NCBI GenBank assembly: GCA_949128115.1
Contig: OX421967.1
Location: 9,786,070 to 9,850,069 of the forward strand
Length of the DNA stretch: 64,000 nucleotides
Reading direction: 5' to 3'
Source: Anaspis maculata
Taxonomy: Eukaryota > Arthropoda > Insecta > Coleoptera > Scraptiidae
The notes under the pieces were generated by a model. It did not search any database. It saw only the letters and a list, made by a program, of their open reading frames with translations, and had not been told where the DNA came from. Both the position numbers and the translations under genes were made by a program. Below are positions 1 through 9,889 of the stretch, piece by piece. Position 1 is the first letter of the stretch. Each line of letters starts with the position of its first letter.

Positions 1-492
1 TTGGTCTTTTGCCAACACTAGTCATGTACTTTGTTGACCTTTGTCAATTTCAGCCATGAACTATGTTGGTCCTTTGCCAACACTTGTCATGTACATTGTT
101 GACCTTTGTCAACTTCAACCATGAACTATGTTGGTCCTTTGCCAACACTAGTCATGTACTTTGTTGACCTTTGTCAACCTCAATCATGAACTATGTTGGT
201 CCTTTGCCAACACTAGTCATGTACTTTGTTGACCTTTGTCAACTTCAACCATGAACTATGTTGGTCCTTTGCCAACACTAGTCATGTACTTTGTTGACCT
301 TTGTCAACCTCAACCATGAACTATGTTGGTCCTTTGCCAACACTAGTCATGTACTTGGTTGACCTTAGTCAACTTCAACCATGAACTATGTTGGTCCTTT
401 GCCAACACTAGTCATGTACTTTGTTGACCTTTGTCAACTTCAACCATGAACTATGTTGGTCCTTTGCCAACACTAGTCATGTACTTTGTTGG
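1..492. repeat. 65-bp tandem repeat, about 7.5 copies
   Basis: Units begin at about 1, 66, 131, 196, 261, 326, 391 and 456, so the period is an almost constant 65 bp, with a few substitutions per unit. Each monomer is itself two related half-units of about 32 bp. One carries the small hairpin GTTGG-tcctttg-CCAAC and the other GTTGA-cctttg-TCAAC, which suggests duplication of a half-unit followed by divergence. The array is cut by the window edge, so the true copy number is unknown. It lies just downstream (in minus-strand sense) of a Ty3/gypsy-type pol end, where a 3' untranslated region or LTR would be expected. It may therefore belong to that retroelement. Confidence 0.93.
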
Positions 493-575
493 TGAGAATA
501 ATCATATTTCAAGGGTTGAGTCTCGCTAATCGTTATTAGTCTTCATGTATTACTCATCACATCTTAAGGATTGAA

Positions 576-1085
576 TCAGATCGTGAAATATGAAAAACTC
601 TGATCCTCACCTTTCAAAACAACCCAGGGTTTCATCTTGTCGACCGCCATCACGGTCGTGGTAGCTCGTGTGCGGCCTTCTCGTAAGTCCTCGACTTCGT
701 AACGGTCGTTCGGCAAAACTTTCCGAACTCTGAATGGACCCTTGAACTTCGGCAGTAGCTTCCTGCTGTCGCCCGTACTTGATGTCGCATTCAAAACCAT
801 TACCGGCTGGCCTTCCTCGTATTTGGTAGCTGCAGCTCGAGTCTGGTCGAATCTCTACTTTTGAGCCTTTCGATCTTCGGTAATTCTTCGTTTGATGGTG
901 CCTCTCCATTTCACCAAGTCTGCTCAAGTCACCTTGTATTTTGCCAAGATACTAAAGTCAGCAACGTGACGTGGTTTGCATTCAGCTAGTGTTTCAAGTC
1001 TTGATACACGCTCTGGTGGCACCCTGTATTCATTTAATGGGCTTGTTCCATTCGTCTTCTGCATTTCTTAAACAAGTGACAGTCA
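576..1085 (-). pseudogene. Ty3/gypsy-type retrotransposon pol fragment (integrase C-terminal end)
   Basis: On the minus strand one reading frame runs from about 1085 down to a terminal stop at 576. It starts with an NGTSPLNEYR-like segment (compare the TGTSP motif late in retroviral-type integrases). It continues through a basic helical stretch and KYEEGQPVMV, and ends with LLPKFKGPFRVRKVLPNDRY and a VMAVDKMKPW-like segment. This order is typical of the C-terminal domain of Ty3/gypsy integrases, which binds DNA or chromatin. The frame is broken by at least two internal stops (a TGA near 945 and a TAG near 860). No upstream reverse transcriptase or integrase catalytic core is seen, so it is a dead, 5'-truncated copy. 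The 65-bp tandem array follows it. No intact LTR can be identified because the window begins there. Confidence 0.85.
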
Positions 1086-2899
1086 AAAAACATTCAAAAC
1101 AGTACGGTTACATCTTCCATGCACTGCTCATTGACACAAAGTAGGTAGTGGCGATAGCATTCAACGTGTGTTTGATCTCATTTGTTTTCACAAAACAACT
1201 TGCGACTTGTGAGGTAAAATACCTTCCTTCTCTCAGTAATAATGTAAAGGTAAAGGTACACCAATCAAAAACATTATACTCGTCATCGTCTTCGTCAGCA
1301 TCTAATACCTATGCAATAAAATTACCTCTCTCACAAACTGTCATTCGATACGGTCCGTAACCATCGGCTCGTCTGTGGTGTGATGCACTTCGATTTTCGA
1401 TGCTCTTGCTTTTCCCCCAAATTACTTACACATTGAAAACGAAATACAACCACGGCATTCTTGAGGCGATTTTACTGTGGAAATCTTCTTGTCTTGCGGA
1501 CATTCCTTATACTGTTATACTAACAAAATAATAAATTCGCACTCATTCCCAAACTTCAACAATCGTTACTTTAATTGCAATTTTGTTCGTCGTATTTAAG
1601 ATTTCTTACGACCATGTGCGTCAACAACCCAAAAGGGAACTGCGTGAAATATCTTAATTTACCATGACATTAGTCTAGACGCTCCAACACGGCTCGAGCG
1701 TCTGACCTAGGAGGGTAGGTCCCATATCAGCTTGCACCTGTTATGCGTTTTGTGGTGTTTTGAATATATTCATTCAAGTTATAACATTTAGGTACCAATC
1801 TAAACACGGGGTCGGCAAGAATTCGTACAATATTCGTGCGTTAGGTACCACGTAAACTATAGTGGCTAATTCGCACGCGGTCATTTCTAGTTATGGAAAG
1901 TTACCACTTCATCAAATTTGCGAATCCTGTCGATTATCACCTTCTGACTGTTCTCTTCGTCCCATTTAAACAACGGGATGATGGCCTCATCAAGATTGGT
2001 ACTAGAACGAGTACTCACAGTTTTGTAGTTCTGATAGCTCACGTTTCAATCTCGTATTTTTCTCGACAACAAGCATCATCCTCGTTTCGAGAGGGTGGTA
2101 GTGGCATCCTACTCGGCGACTGCGAGCGGCGAGCTCGGGAGTCGGGACTGGCTTGAGCGGTGTGAATATTCTCGGTGGTGTCCTGGTGATCGGTTCATCA
2201 TCACAATAATTACCCATTACCCAGGTGTGCACCAAACTTCAATAACAGGATTCACTGCTCACTATCATTTGAATACAGTTCTTTCGTTTTGGGTTGCGGG
2301 AAGCTCACCCCGAACATTGCTTGAACATGTGAGTTAACTTGAGGTCTACATTTCAATTTCAATTATTTTTCAAAAATTGTGGGCGTACACTTGGAGTTTA
2401 ATCCCACTTCTGACTTCTGTAAGGTAACAAAAGGGCCAGAGTGGACAACATAATATATAATATACAATGATAATATGCTTCGTAACAACTTAAGACAATC
2501 TACTATCACAACTATAGACCGCAGGTACTCAACGTGCTAAGCCGTCAGCCCTTAGCTTAAGACTGCCTGAGTGGCGGCCATCCAGTGGGAACGTGAGGGG
2601 CCAGGATTTCGGTAATAAAACATGCAGACGGATCGGGTTGCCGTCTTGCTTTATCGTCGTTCCCAACACTAATTAATATTTTTCCCAGTCTTCATGTAAA
2701 TTGCCTTCATAATGTTTAAAGAAAATGCAAGACTTCTTTCTTCATATGAATAGTATACTTACGCCTGAAATCAATTGATAAATTGAGAAAATAATGACTT
2801 GAACAAATGATGAATGCCTAGTCAATTGAGAAAAAGTGTATAAAAATGAATTTAGAGAAATTATTGATGAATGGATGAAAAATAGACCGCGTAAACAAG
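1086..2899. other. Upstream intergenic DNA, no gene recognised
   Basis: I see no convincing exon, RNA gene or transposase here. The ORFs are short and without family signatures. One local feature is an 8-bp perfect inverted repeat, AGACGCTC (1677-1684) / GAGCGTCT (1696-1703), with an 11-base loop. It could form a hairpin. The stretch lies between the retroelement fragment and the ct promoter region and may hold regulatory DNA or further decayed retroelement sequence. Confidence 0.5.
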
Positions 2900-3325
2900 A
2901 GCGGTGTTCTGAAGCTCTGAATCCTAATCGTCGGTCAATTTACTCATCAACCAGGGGCAACGGAACACGCCGCAGAGGGTAGAAATAGACACGAATTTCA
3001 TCAAATCTGTTTTTTTTTTTATTAAATAAGAATATCATATTGAACAAGATTTGATGACGAAAAATATTGTTCACTAATAATCGCCAATCTATCAATTTTG
3101 TTATAAGAGATCAACAATCGAGAATTTACAAATCCAACTGATTTTCATGTGATATTTAGATAAAAACTGATTTAAAAAAATTATAAATCAATGAAATTAT
3201 TCAAGTGTGGAGTGAACAATAGTGAAGTGTGCCAAAGCTCTGATGATCGTCGGTCATCAGTTTACCCAAGAAAAGCAACGTCGGAAACGCCGCAAAGGGT
3301 AGAAATAGACATCAAACTTTATACG
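2900..3325 (+). repeat. Dispersed repeat family E, two copies
   Basis: Two copies about 320 bp apart (near 2905-2995 and 3225-3315) share an AAGCTCTGA start, then a CGTCGGTCA..TTTACYCA core, then an ACGCCGCARAGGGTAGAAAT end. The same word order recurs at 10.77 kb, 11.1 kb, 52.3 kb and 52.6 kb in this orientation. It recurs in reverse at 5.1 kb, 14.2 kb, 14.6 kb and 48.1-48.3 kb. It is a short interspersed family of unknown origin. No tRNA-like A and B boxes were recognised, so a SINE assignment is not made. Confidence 0.8.
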
Positions 3326-3339
3326 TCTTTAAAAAAAAA

Positions 3340-4365
3340 ATGAATGAAAACAATTTTTATTGAACTGGAAGAATATCAGTTCAATAACTAATCACTACTA
3401 TTCCGAAGATTATTATTGAATGAAGCAATTACTATCGGAAGATAATTATTTATTAAACCAAGTCTTACTGATACTGGGTGTTTGTTTATATGAACCAATT
3501 AGCGGCATATACAGAAACTTGTAGCAATAGACCGAATGATCTTTTTCTTATTTTCAGGATCGGAAATGATGGAAATCGGAAGAAACCATCGATGAGAATA
3601 AGTTATCATCAATAGCTCGATGAGGGAAAGTGATCAGTTCAAGAGGTGGCAGAGATCCAGGCGGAAGGACCAGGGAGTTCCGACCACTCCGACCTAATCC
3701 CAAGAACTGCACCGGCTCAAGTGCGAATGCCAAAACAGCAGCACACGAAGGCATTCCGCCCAGCACATGCGCCCCTATCCTGCATCCCTCCAGATACATC
3801 ACTCACCGAAAGCTCTATGTGTGAGTGTGTAGTAGGTATACCTATCCCGCTCTCCTACCCCTCTCGCTGGAGTCCGAAGAAGAGCGAAGAGAAAAACCCA
3901 CCACCACCACCACCCAGCAGCAGCAGCAGCAGCACACAGAGAGGGTGGCAGAAGAAGGGGTACGTACGCGCGAAATGCGCACATAGACTATACTTCGATT
4001 TTTAACTAAAAAGAATATATCTGCCTTTTACTTCCAGAGTGGGCCCCTTGCATTGGTCCCGCTATGCTCGCAGCGAGTCGGACAAAGAAAAGCAGCGAAA
4101 TCGGGGCGGGTGGGAGAAGGAGGGGCGACGCGGTGGTTCGCGGCGGAGGTGGCAGAGGGCGCCTGCTTACAACAACGGAGGCGTGGCTTGCGGCGACAGA
4201 GAAGACGGACGAGACAAGGACCGCGTCTCGGATGCACCATGCATGCCTCCTGCGATTCAGCGAGTTCAGTGTTGGGATGACGATCCCGACGTCAGCACGT
4301 GCGACACAACAGACACGAGACGAAACGGCCCAATAGCCGATTGAACCGGCGTGCTTCCGATTCGT
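3340..4365 (+). promoter_or_regulatory. Proximal upstream region of ct, GC-rich, with CCA and CAG microsatellites
   Basis: GC content rises sharply from about 3600 and stays high up to exon 1, as is common around insect developmental promoters. A (CCA)n run (about 3898-3914) is followed directly by a (CAG)n run (about 3915-3934). A CCAAT word occurs at 4330-4334 and an inverse one (ATTGG) near 4050. The ORFs here overlap on both strands and have no recognisable domains, so I treat them as chance. Promoter function is inferred from position. Confidence 0.5.
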
Positions 4366-4681
4366 TCAGTCAGCTTCGCGTGAACACAACAAAAGCAAAG
4401 TTTTTTTTTCGGATTTTTTTCGTACGAGTGCGCGGTCCATGGGAATGATCAAGTGGAAAGTGCTGTGTCGTCGGCGGCGAAGATGGATTTGATCTCTCGG
4501 TGAAGATGACGATTGTGTATTGTGAATAATTGAAAATAATCGCGGGGAAAAACTCGAACGAGAAACAGAAAAAATAAAATAAGGAACAAGAAAGCTGGCC
4601 ACTGAGGTGGAACTGCTCCTGGTGCGGCATCAGCTGGAGAAGGAGGAGAAGAGCCGGTCGTCGAGAGGAGTAGCCGTCCGC
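4366..4681 (+). promoter_or_regulatory. ct: Probable transcription start and 5' untranslated leader of ct exon 1
   Basis: An initiator-like TCAGTC lies at 4366-4371, which would put the start site near 4368. No TATA box is seen at the right distance. The following ~310 bases contain stops in the ct frame (TAA at 4580-4582) and no in-frame ATG until 4682, so they read as 5' leader. The leader contains short upstream ORFs at 4439-4492, 4483-4503 and 4506-4529. The exact start site is uncertain, and a further non-coding exon upstream cannot be excluded. Confidence 0.45.
4439..4492 (+). other. Upstream ORF in the ct leader (17 codons)
   Basis: ATG at 4439 opens a 17-codon ORF closed by TGA at 4490-4492. 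It overlaps a 6-codon ORF (4483-4503) in another frame and is followed by a 7-codon ORF (4506-4529). All three end before the main ATG at 4682. If the leader assignment is right, ribosomes would need leaky scanning or reinitiation to reach the ct start. No peptide function is proposed. Confidence 0.4.
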
Positions 4682-4879
4682 ATGCAGCCGTCTTCGGCGG
4701 CGGTTACGTCCGTGCCGCCTCCGCAAGCATCACAGCCGCCTACGAGTGTCGGTGCCGGTGGTGTTGTCGGTGGTGGTGGCGGCTTGAACGCGGTTGATAT
4801 GGACCTGCAGACGGTGCAATCCATGGACTGGCTGTTCAAGAAGGAGCGGTTTTACTTGCTGGTGCAGTTCTGGCAGCAG
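4682..4879 (+). CDS. ct: cut homeobox transcription factor, coding exon 1 (N-terminus)
   Basis: Cut is a nuclear transcription factor with three CUT domains and a homeodomain. In insects it specifies external sensory organs, wing margin, Malpighian tubules and dendrite form. This exon encodes the first 66 residues: a low-complexity Pro/Ser/Gly-rich lead (PPPQASQPP, then a run of Gly), and then the conserved segment MDLQTVQSMDWLFKKERF followed by YLLVQFWQQ. That segment matches the known insect Cut N-terminus (Drosophila has FFKKEQIYLLAQFWQQ). ATG 4682 is the first in-frame ATG after the TAA at 4580. A GTG-initiated extension to 4607 is not plausible in a eukaryote. The exon ends after a complete codon (phase 0) at CAG|GTCAGT. 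The frame beyond 4880 is intronic. Exon 2 at 51526 continues the protein exactly where the family requires RATLAEKEV. Confidence 0.93.
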
Positions 4880-5084
4880 GTCAGTGGAATTTTCTACTTC
4901 TGCTTCGGGGCGCTCGCGAAAAGCCGAAGGGCATGCCGCCGAATCGAAACAGGCCCACGTCGAAGCGCCAAATCCACACTTGCACTAAATTTGTCACTTG
5001 CGGTCTCCAAACTTTCTCCCCCGCATTCGAATACCTACTTGGTACACCGCTAGGATTAAAAATTCACGTCTTCGTAACATGCTT

Positions 5085-5401
5085 TGACATTATTTCAGTT
5101 GGGTAAACTGCCTGACAGTTACAAGTCAGAGCTTCAGAGCACACGTATCTCAACACTCACATATTTCTCATTTAATCTTCAAGCCATATTTGCTATTTAC
5201 ATGACAAAACCAAGTCTGAAACTAGATTTTTTGCTTCGCAAAAAATCAGTTTCAGAACGTTTTTCATATAAAAACAAATCCTGATGAAGATTGAAGAAAC
5301 AGATAAGTGTTAAACTCGTCAAAATTATTGGTCGAGTTGTCAAATGGGAAACAAATTGAAAATTGCGCCGATGAATTTCGGTCCATTATCGCAACGAATG
5401 A
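5085..5401 (-). repeat. Family E copy (reverse) followed by a core-box segment
   Basis: 5090-5150 carries the reversed E words TTGGGTAAACTGCC.GACAG and AGAGCTTCAGAGCACACG. About 190 bp further on, GGTCGAGTTGTC (near 5328) leads to AATTTCGGTCCATTATCGC (5374-5393), the recurring core box. The same composite order (reverse E, then GGTCGAG.TGTCGA, then core box) recurs at 14.2-14.5 kb and 14.6-14.9 kb, so E and the core-box segment appear to be parts of one longer interspersed unit. Confidence 0.7.
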
Positions 5402-5559
5402 TGAGAAAACAACTTAACGAGGCAGAATTTCTGGAACGGTGAAATTGGGGGAATTATCAAAATAGTCAGGAGTGATCAAATTTGGTGTACGTACATGAAA
5501 TTGGCGTCGTGGGAATCAACAATGGAAAAATTTCGATTCAAACCGAAATTTCGTATTCA

Positions 5560-7300
5560 ACACGCGAAAAGTAGCCGAGTTGCGGTCAGTTGTACTTTTC
5601 CAAAAATTTGACGATTTTGATATTGTTCTCGGTCAGGCAGGTCCGGATGGATGTATTTCGAGGGAATATGAAGTTATTTCGGGGGAATTTCGGAAAACAA
5701 AGCGGGAAATTGGAGGAATCCAAGAGCGTGATTCATGTCCGCGGCGAAGTTCAAGACGACCAGTCTGGCGTAGGTACGAGGAAAACTGTGCTGGATAAAC
5801 GAAATGTTGATGCAACTCGATTAGAATTTGCAATTCGAAAATGTTTTCTGACAAAAAATTTTGAAAATTTTTTTTGCAGCGAAAGTGGTTAGTAATAAAA
5901 AATTTGAACTTGCGACATTTTTAGAGAAAAAAAATGATAATGTGCTGAAATTACGAAATGTTGGTAGGAATTGTTCAAATACAGAACGTTTTCGTAGAAA
6001 TTGCGGAGGATTTCGCAAGTGATATTGGTTGGGTATTGAAATTTACGCCGATGCGTATACCTGTGCGAGGCAGTATCTTTTTGTTTTATTTTGATCGAAA
6101 CTGGTTATTCAAGAAAATACGAAATTTCTGGAAATTTTTATTGAAGAAAACAAGGATCTGATTGCGAAATTCATTTTTGTGGTATAATAGGAAGATGTGT
6201 AGATAAGCAATCGCATTTTTTTTCGAATTTTGGGAAGAAAATTGGGTGGGAAACACCGTCTGGATGTATGCGAAGTGAAATTGTCATTCGATTTGGAATT
6301 TTTTCGGAAATGAACGAGAAAAGTGCAGGAATCCAAGGAACTGATTCATGTGAGTTCGAGGCGATTACTAGTCTAGTAAGTTCATACCTAGTATGAAAAT
6401 AATTTGATGACAATATTTTTCAAACTTCAATAAAATTGCTATTGAAAGTTACATATTGGATAAAAAGTCGTGAAAAATGTACCTATAGAAAAAAAGATTG
6501 CGAAATTTACATGTAGTTAGATAACACGGAAAGTGGCCGAGTGCAGCGATGATTTGCAAGTTCTTCTGAAACATGTTGAGATACTGAAATACCTTTTTTT
6601 GTGGAAAATTATTTCTGGATTCAGGTATTTAGGCGAAAATAATTTTGATTCTGAAACAATTTTTGAAAATAAAGGAGAAAAATGCAGGAATCCAAGGAAC
6701 TGATTCCTGTCGATCTCAGACAATTTATACGTAGAAGAAAAATGTGATATATTTCCTATGTAATTTGACAGCAAATAAATATAAAAAATGACAATTTTTA
6801 GGTCATTGAAATTTTATAAAAAAAATAATTGCGGAATTTAAATGGTATGCCTGTTATTGTTTTGACAAGGGACAAGTTGTAAGTTTTTTCGAGAAATGTG
6901 CAAAAATTGGAACAATGTTTATAATTTTCATGTCAATGAATTTTCCATGAAAAACTCTATTCAATTTTAGATATATTGGGAAAAATTGGTCGATTTGATA
7001 AACATTCCCAAAATAAAGGAGAAAAGTGCAAGAAGTCAAGAGATTGCTTCGTACAAGTATTTAATATGAATAAGTGCAGTTGGCGAAGAATAATTTTTTA
7101 GATTAACGAAATTCTGAAGCAGTTGGGTTGAAATAATGCCAATTATTATTGTTTTGTGAAAATTGCGGGAAGTTTTGAAGCAAGATTTGCGATAAAAATT
7201 TATGTTGCGAAAGTTGCTGATGATTATCAATTTTATACTAAGTAACCTGGTAAAAAACGGCAATTTTCAAGATGACACAAGTGAAAATGAAGACATTTTT
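5560..7300. repeat. Diverged tandem repeat, period about 350 bp
   Basis: A recognisable phrase close to GTGCAGGAATCCAAGGAACT followed by GATTCATGT recurs near 5710, 6322, 6678 and 7020. The intervals are about 610, 356 and 342 bp, and the first may contain a lost unit. Segments between the phrases are AT-rich and share the word AGTGGCCGAGT near 5570 and 6530. More units lie at 9.9-10.7 kb, beyond the inverted array. No coding potential is seen; the ORFs are short and Phe/Lys/Asn-rich by composition. Confidence 0.7.
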
Positions 7301-8324
7301 ATTGAGAAAAAATCTGGATCGTTTTTATGCTATTTAGATATAAAAAGTATGGATACAAAGGACCCCGCACGTTTTATATGAAAAAGTGGTTTCGGTGAAT
7401 TTGGCTAAATTTTTCATATGCTGTAGATCTTGATTCAAGAAATATATTCCTGAAAAATTGGATCCCTCCTATGAACAGTTTTTCCCCTACACCCCTAATA
7501 AGGCCAAAATTAGGAATAGTCTCAAATTTTTTGAAATTCATGAAACTGGTCCAAATCGAACTCGCGATCATGGGAAAAATAATTTGAAAAATCCAAGTTA
7601 TGAATTGGGGTAGTTATCAAGGGGGTTGGGGGTCGAAATTGAGAAAATAAATTAAAATTCCGAATTTTTTTATCCTTATAAAATCTGAACAGAATAATAA
7701 TGGAGAAATAATTTTGGAAAACCTAAATCAATTAATTGGGTGTTATTCTGAAGAGGGCTGGGGGTCAAAATCAAGGGAACGGAGTAACATTCCGAAACTT
7801 GCGATTCCCATTATTGAGAAAATAATTCAAAAAAATCTAAACTAATGAGTTCTGGTGTCATTGAGGAAGTAGAGGGTCGAAATCAGGACAACAATGAAAT
7901 TCTGGACCTTACAGTTTACAGTTCATCTAAAAATTGATCTGGGTGAATGACAAAATGATAATAAAACCAATCTGCATAAGGATTGAGTTCTTCATTTATC
8001 GACCATCCCTTTTCCCACCTACCATAACATCTGCCTACAACCATGTCCTAGTCCAAATAAGAATTTGTCTCAAGCATTTTAAAATTCATGAAACTGGCTC
8101 ACATAAGTTGAAGAGTAAAAAATATAAGATGTGAATTGGAGTAATTATCGAGGGGGCGGAGGTCGGAATCGAGTGAAGGAATTGGCATTCCAGGAATAGG
8201 GTAATGGAGAAATAATTTAAAAAAATCTGAATCAATAAATTGAGATGGTTACCTACTGAGGGGACAGTGGTCAAAATCTAGAAAAAGGAAGAAATTCCGA
8301 AACTTTAAATTCATAATGTAGGGG

Positions 8325-8833
8325 TAGGGTCCTTCAGTGAGAGTGATAGAACTTCAAATTGGAATCAAACAAATCAACAAAGAACAGTTTTTGACATTAT
8401 GTGTGGAAAAAAACATCTAGTAAATGGCCTCCTCGACATTGTCTAACGGCGGGCAGACGGGAAGTCCAATTTATAATGACTTTCTGGCAGATATAGGGCT
8501 CTATTTCAGTAATAACACGCACAATATTGTCCCTCAGGGCTTAAATGGTTCTAGGCTTGTTCTTGTATACCAGGGACTTCACATAATCCCACAGAAAAAA
8601 GTCCAGGGACGTAATATCGCAAGATCTCGCTGGCCAATTGAAATCGCCATTCCGCGAAATTGTTCTTCCTTGGAAGTTTCCGGCCAACAAGTCCCAAGGT
8701 TTCTCCTGCTGTGTGGCTCGTAGCCCCGTCTTGTTGGAAGAAGATAATTTTGTAAAATATACTGAGTCTTTATGTCAAAAAATGACAGTAAAATCTTATC
8801 AAAGTTCTATCACTCTTATTGAAAGACCCTTTA
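8325..8833 (-). mobile_element. Internally deleted mariner/Tc1-type transposon with terminal inverted repeats
   Basis: The left end reads TAGGGTCCTTCAGTGAGAG followed by TGATAGAACTT. The right end (to about 8833) is its reverse complement with few changes (AAGTTCTATCACTCTTATTG then AAAGACCCTTTA). The TA dinucleotides at 8325-8326 and 8832-8833 fit the TA target duplication of the Tc1/mariner superfamily. The ~509-bp body holds only the C-terminal part of a transposase on the minus strand, so it is a deleted, non-autonomous relic. It sits in the spacer of the 7358-9803 inverted array, between the ~120-bp units. Confidence 0.82.
8397..8762 (-). pseudogene. Mariner/Tc1-type transposase, C-terminal remnant
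   Basis: Read on the minus strand from 8762, the frame begins FFQQDGATSHTA, which carries the second catalytic Asp in the usual QQDGA context. After a frameshift near 8660 it continues as RNGDFNWPARSCDITSLDFF and LWDYVKSLVY. This is the third-catalytic-residue region, with Asp in the SLDFF context. The end resembles ALRDNIVRVITEI...CQKVI.NW..R...GGHLLDVFFHT, with stop at 8397-8399, the normal terminus of such transposases. An in-frame TAA near 8540 and the frameshift make it non-functional. The N-terminal helix-turn-helix half is missing. Confidence 0.9.
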
Positions 8834-9889
8834 GAACTGAAAACTCAGATTTGAAAAATTGAGCCTTACTTCCAATATCGATCTATTTTTGGAATCTCAT
8901 TGAATCAACCGATGACCAAAAGCAGGATTTATGTTTATTTAAAAAAAGATAGTCCAGTCAAATTTTTTTGACACAAGCTATATTATGGACAGCACACAGA
9001 ACCGTGGAGAGCTTCTCGAGAACTGTAATTAATAATACTGTTGCAAGTAGTCTCGATTCCACCCCCTTCCACCCGGCCCTCATTGTGGTTGTGGGTAGGT
9101 ATCATAATGGTTGTACCCATGTACCTGGGTAAGGGGTGAGGCTGATCGAGGAACGATGAACTAAGTCCTTATTCACATTGGTTGTATGTATTATCATTTT
9201 GTCATTCGCCCAGATCTTCCTAGATAAACTGGAAGTTCCAGAACTCCACTGTTTTCTCAAATTCGACCATCTACCCCCTTGATAACTCCTGAATTCATTG
9301 GTTTAGATTTTTTTGAGCAATTTCCCCATTGCTCGTAAAATCATATATTATGGGAACCGCAAATTCCAGAATTTCACTGCGTCTTCTTGATTTCGACCCC
9401 CAGCCCCCTTTAGAATAGCCCCCAATTAATTGATTTAGATTTTCCAAAATTATTTCTCGATTATTATTCAGTTCAGATTTTATAAGAATGAAAAAATTCG
9501 GAATTTTAATTTATTTTCTCAATTTCGATCCCCAACCCCTTCGATAACTACCCCAATTCACAACTTGGATTTTTTTAATTAGTTTTCCCATGATCACGAG
9601 TTTGATTTGAACCAGTTTCATGAATTTAAAAAAATTTGAGACTATTCCTAATTTTGGCCTTATTAGGGGTGTAGGGGAAAAACTGTTCATAGGAGGGGTA
9701 CAATTTTTCAGGAGTATATTTCTTGAATCAAGATCTACAACATATAAAAAATTTAGCCAAATTCACCGAAACCACTTTTTCATAGAAAACGTGCGGGGTC
9801 CTTTACAAGTTTCTCTGAATTATTTAGAGAGTATGAGATTATTTTTGGCGAGGAAGAAGGTTTCTGGGTATGTTACTTGAAAATTATGT

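Larger units (their letters stand above)
7358..9803. repeat. Inverted array of ~120-bp units (arms 7358-7996 and 9159-9803)
   Basis: The left arm (from AAAGGACCCCGCACGTTT at 7358 to about 7996) is matched by the reverse complement of the right arm (about 9159 to CGTGCGGGGTCCTTT near 9803) along roughly 640 bp, with scattered substitutions and small indels. Inside each arm are tandem units of about 115-130 bp marked by GGGGGTCGAAAT-like words (7628, 7760, 7874 in the left arm). Two more units in the left-arm orientation lie at 8158 and 8270. The 1.16-kb spacer also holds a mariner-like remnant (8325-8833). The structure could extrude as a large cruciform or give a long hairpin in intronic RNA. 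Confidence 0.88.

Noticed and set aside
1..492. CRISPR-like array
   Set aside because: The whole 65-bp unit is repeated with no variable spacers, and the genome is eukaryotic.
2002..2235. Minus-strand ORF rich in Pro/Arg as possible retroelement gag
   Set aside because: No CCHC knuckle or other gag motif visible; the similarity is only compositional.
4607..4681. GTG-initiated extension of exon 1 upstream of ATG 4682
   Set aside because: Insect nuclear genes start at ATG. The first in-frame ATG after the TAA at 4580-4582 is 4682, and the family N-terminus begins with Met-Gln-Pro there.
4880..5053. Continuation of the exon 1 frame past 4880
   Set aside because: It follows a good GT donor, and the family requires RATLAEKEV next, which is found at 51526. 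The extension has no similarity.
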